Origin: Serripes groenlandicus
Taxonomy: Eukaryota > Mollusca > Bivalvia > Cardiida > Cardiidae
Assembly (NCBI GenBank): GCA_031761405.1
Contig: JASEVX010000010.1
Span: 6,884,453-6,948,452, forward strand
Length of the DNA: 64,000 nucleotides
Reading direction: 5' to 3'
The translations under genes were made by a program, and so were the position numbers. Below the pieces are notes generated by a model. The model was not told the DNA's origin. It ran no database searches and worked only from the letters and a program-made list of their open reading frames with translations. Shown piece by piece: positions 63,954 to 64,000 of the stretch (position 1 is the first letter of the stretch; each line of letters starts with the position of its first letter).

Positions 63954-64000
63954 ACTCTTTCCCTCATATAGACGCTTTCTGACGCCTCTGCTGCAGACGG
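63954..64000 (+). mobile_element. MITE-1 left end, cut by window edge
   Basis: TTAACTCTTTCCCTCATATA then GACGCTTTCTGACGCCTCTG. Confidence 0.85.

Noticed and set aside
2122..64000. Many 60-100 codon readings such as those containing '[22 protein letters not shown]' pieces
   Set aside because: The same peptide recurs wherever a MITE-1 lies in the same orientation; these are translations of the MITE hairpin, not genes.

Overview
The window is animal nuclear DNA, most likely from a bivalve mollusc. The evidence is low gene density, an intron-split gene with GT-AG junctions, tRNA-derived SINEs, an eroded LINE, and several element types familiar from bivalve genomes, notably 'pearl'-type elements with ~140-160 bp tandem cores, ACGG/GACGAC-like microsatellite tracts and terminal hairpins. 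The species assignment is inference. Nothing here looks bacterial or organellar.

One gene is convincing: the 3' part of a fatty acid 2-hydroxylase (FA2H) on the minus strand. Five exons (31794-31588, 30251-29999, 25390-25224, 23032-22783, 20199-20144) join in phase (0, 0, 1, 0, 1) and end in a TAG stop. Together they encode 310 residues: an unusual Asn-Gly-His-Ala repeat linker followed by the complete membrane diiron hydroxylase domain with all its histidine boxes. The N-terminal cytochrome b5 domain expected of FA2H was not found in the ~32 kb upstream (higher coordinates).

Nearly everything else is repetitive. The dominant component is one MITE family (MITE-1, ~230 bp, TTAA-flanked, ends CCCTTTCCCTCATA or CCCTTTCCCACATAC). 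About 80 copies or fragments lie on both strands, densest from 8.9 kb to the right edge. Its TTAA target duplication and CCC-starting ends suggest a piggyBac-like mobilising transposase. Each full copy carries an off-centre hairpin whose arms co-vary between copies. Other families are a ~190 bp palindromic MITE (MITE-2), a TA-flanked mariner-like MITE, a TA-flanked MITE with TGAGCCGTCC ends, a Mutator-like MITE with a perfect 9 bp target duplication, and a 184 bp MITE with 46 bp ends. There are also at least three SINE head types sharing one tail, pearl-like elements, and a 1.2-1.4 kb duplicated sequence at 45.5 and 50.0 kb.

Layout: 0-8 kb holds SINE pieces, two pearl-like elements and a LINE reverse-transcriptase relic. 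8.6-20 kb holds MITE-1 clusters and one pearl-like element. 20.1-31.8 kb is the FA2H gene with repeat-filled introns. 31.8-64 kb is dense MITE-1 with other elements and a near-perfect 54 bp minisatellite.

The most striking observation is in FA2H intron 3. A ~1.4 kb, ~42 bp-unit minisatellite was seeded from the gene's own exon/intron junction, so copies of the HGQHHK-encoding exon end plus its splice donor stand in tandem directly behind the real donor. A second array (33667-34506) was seeded from a MITE-1 end.
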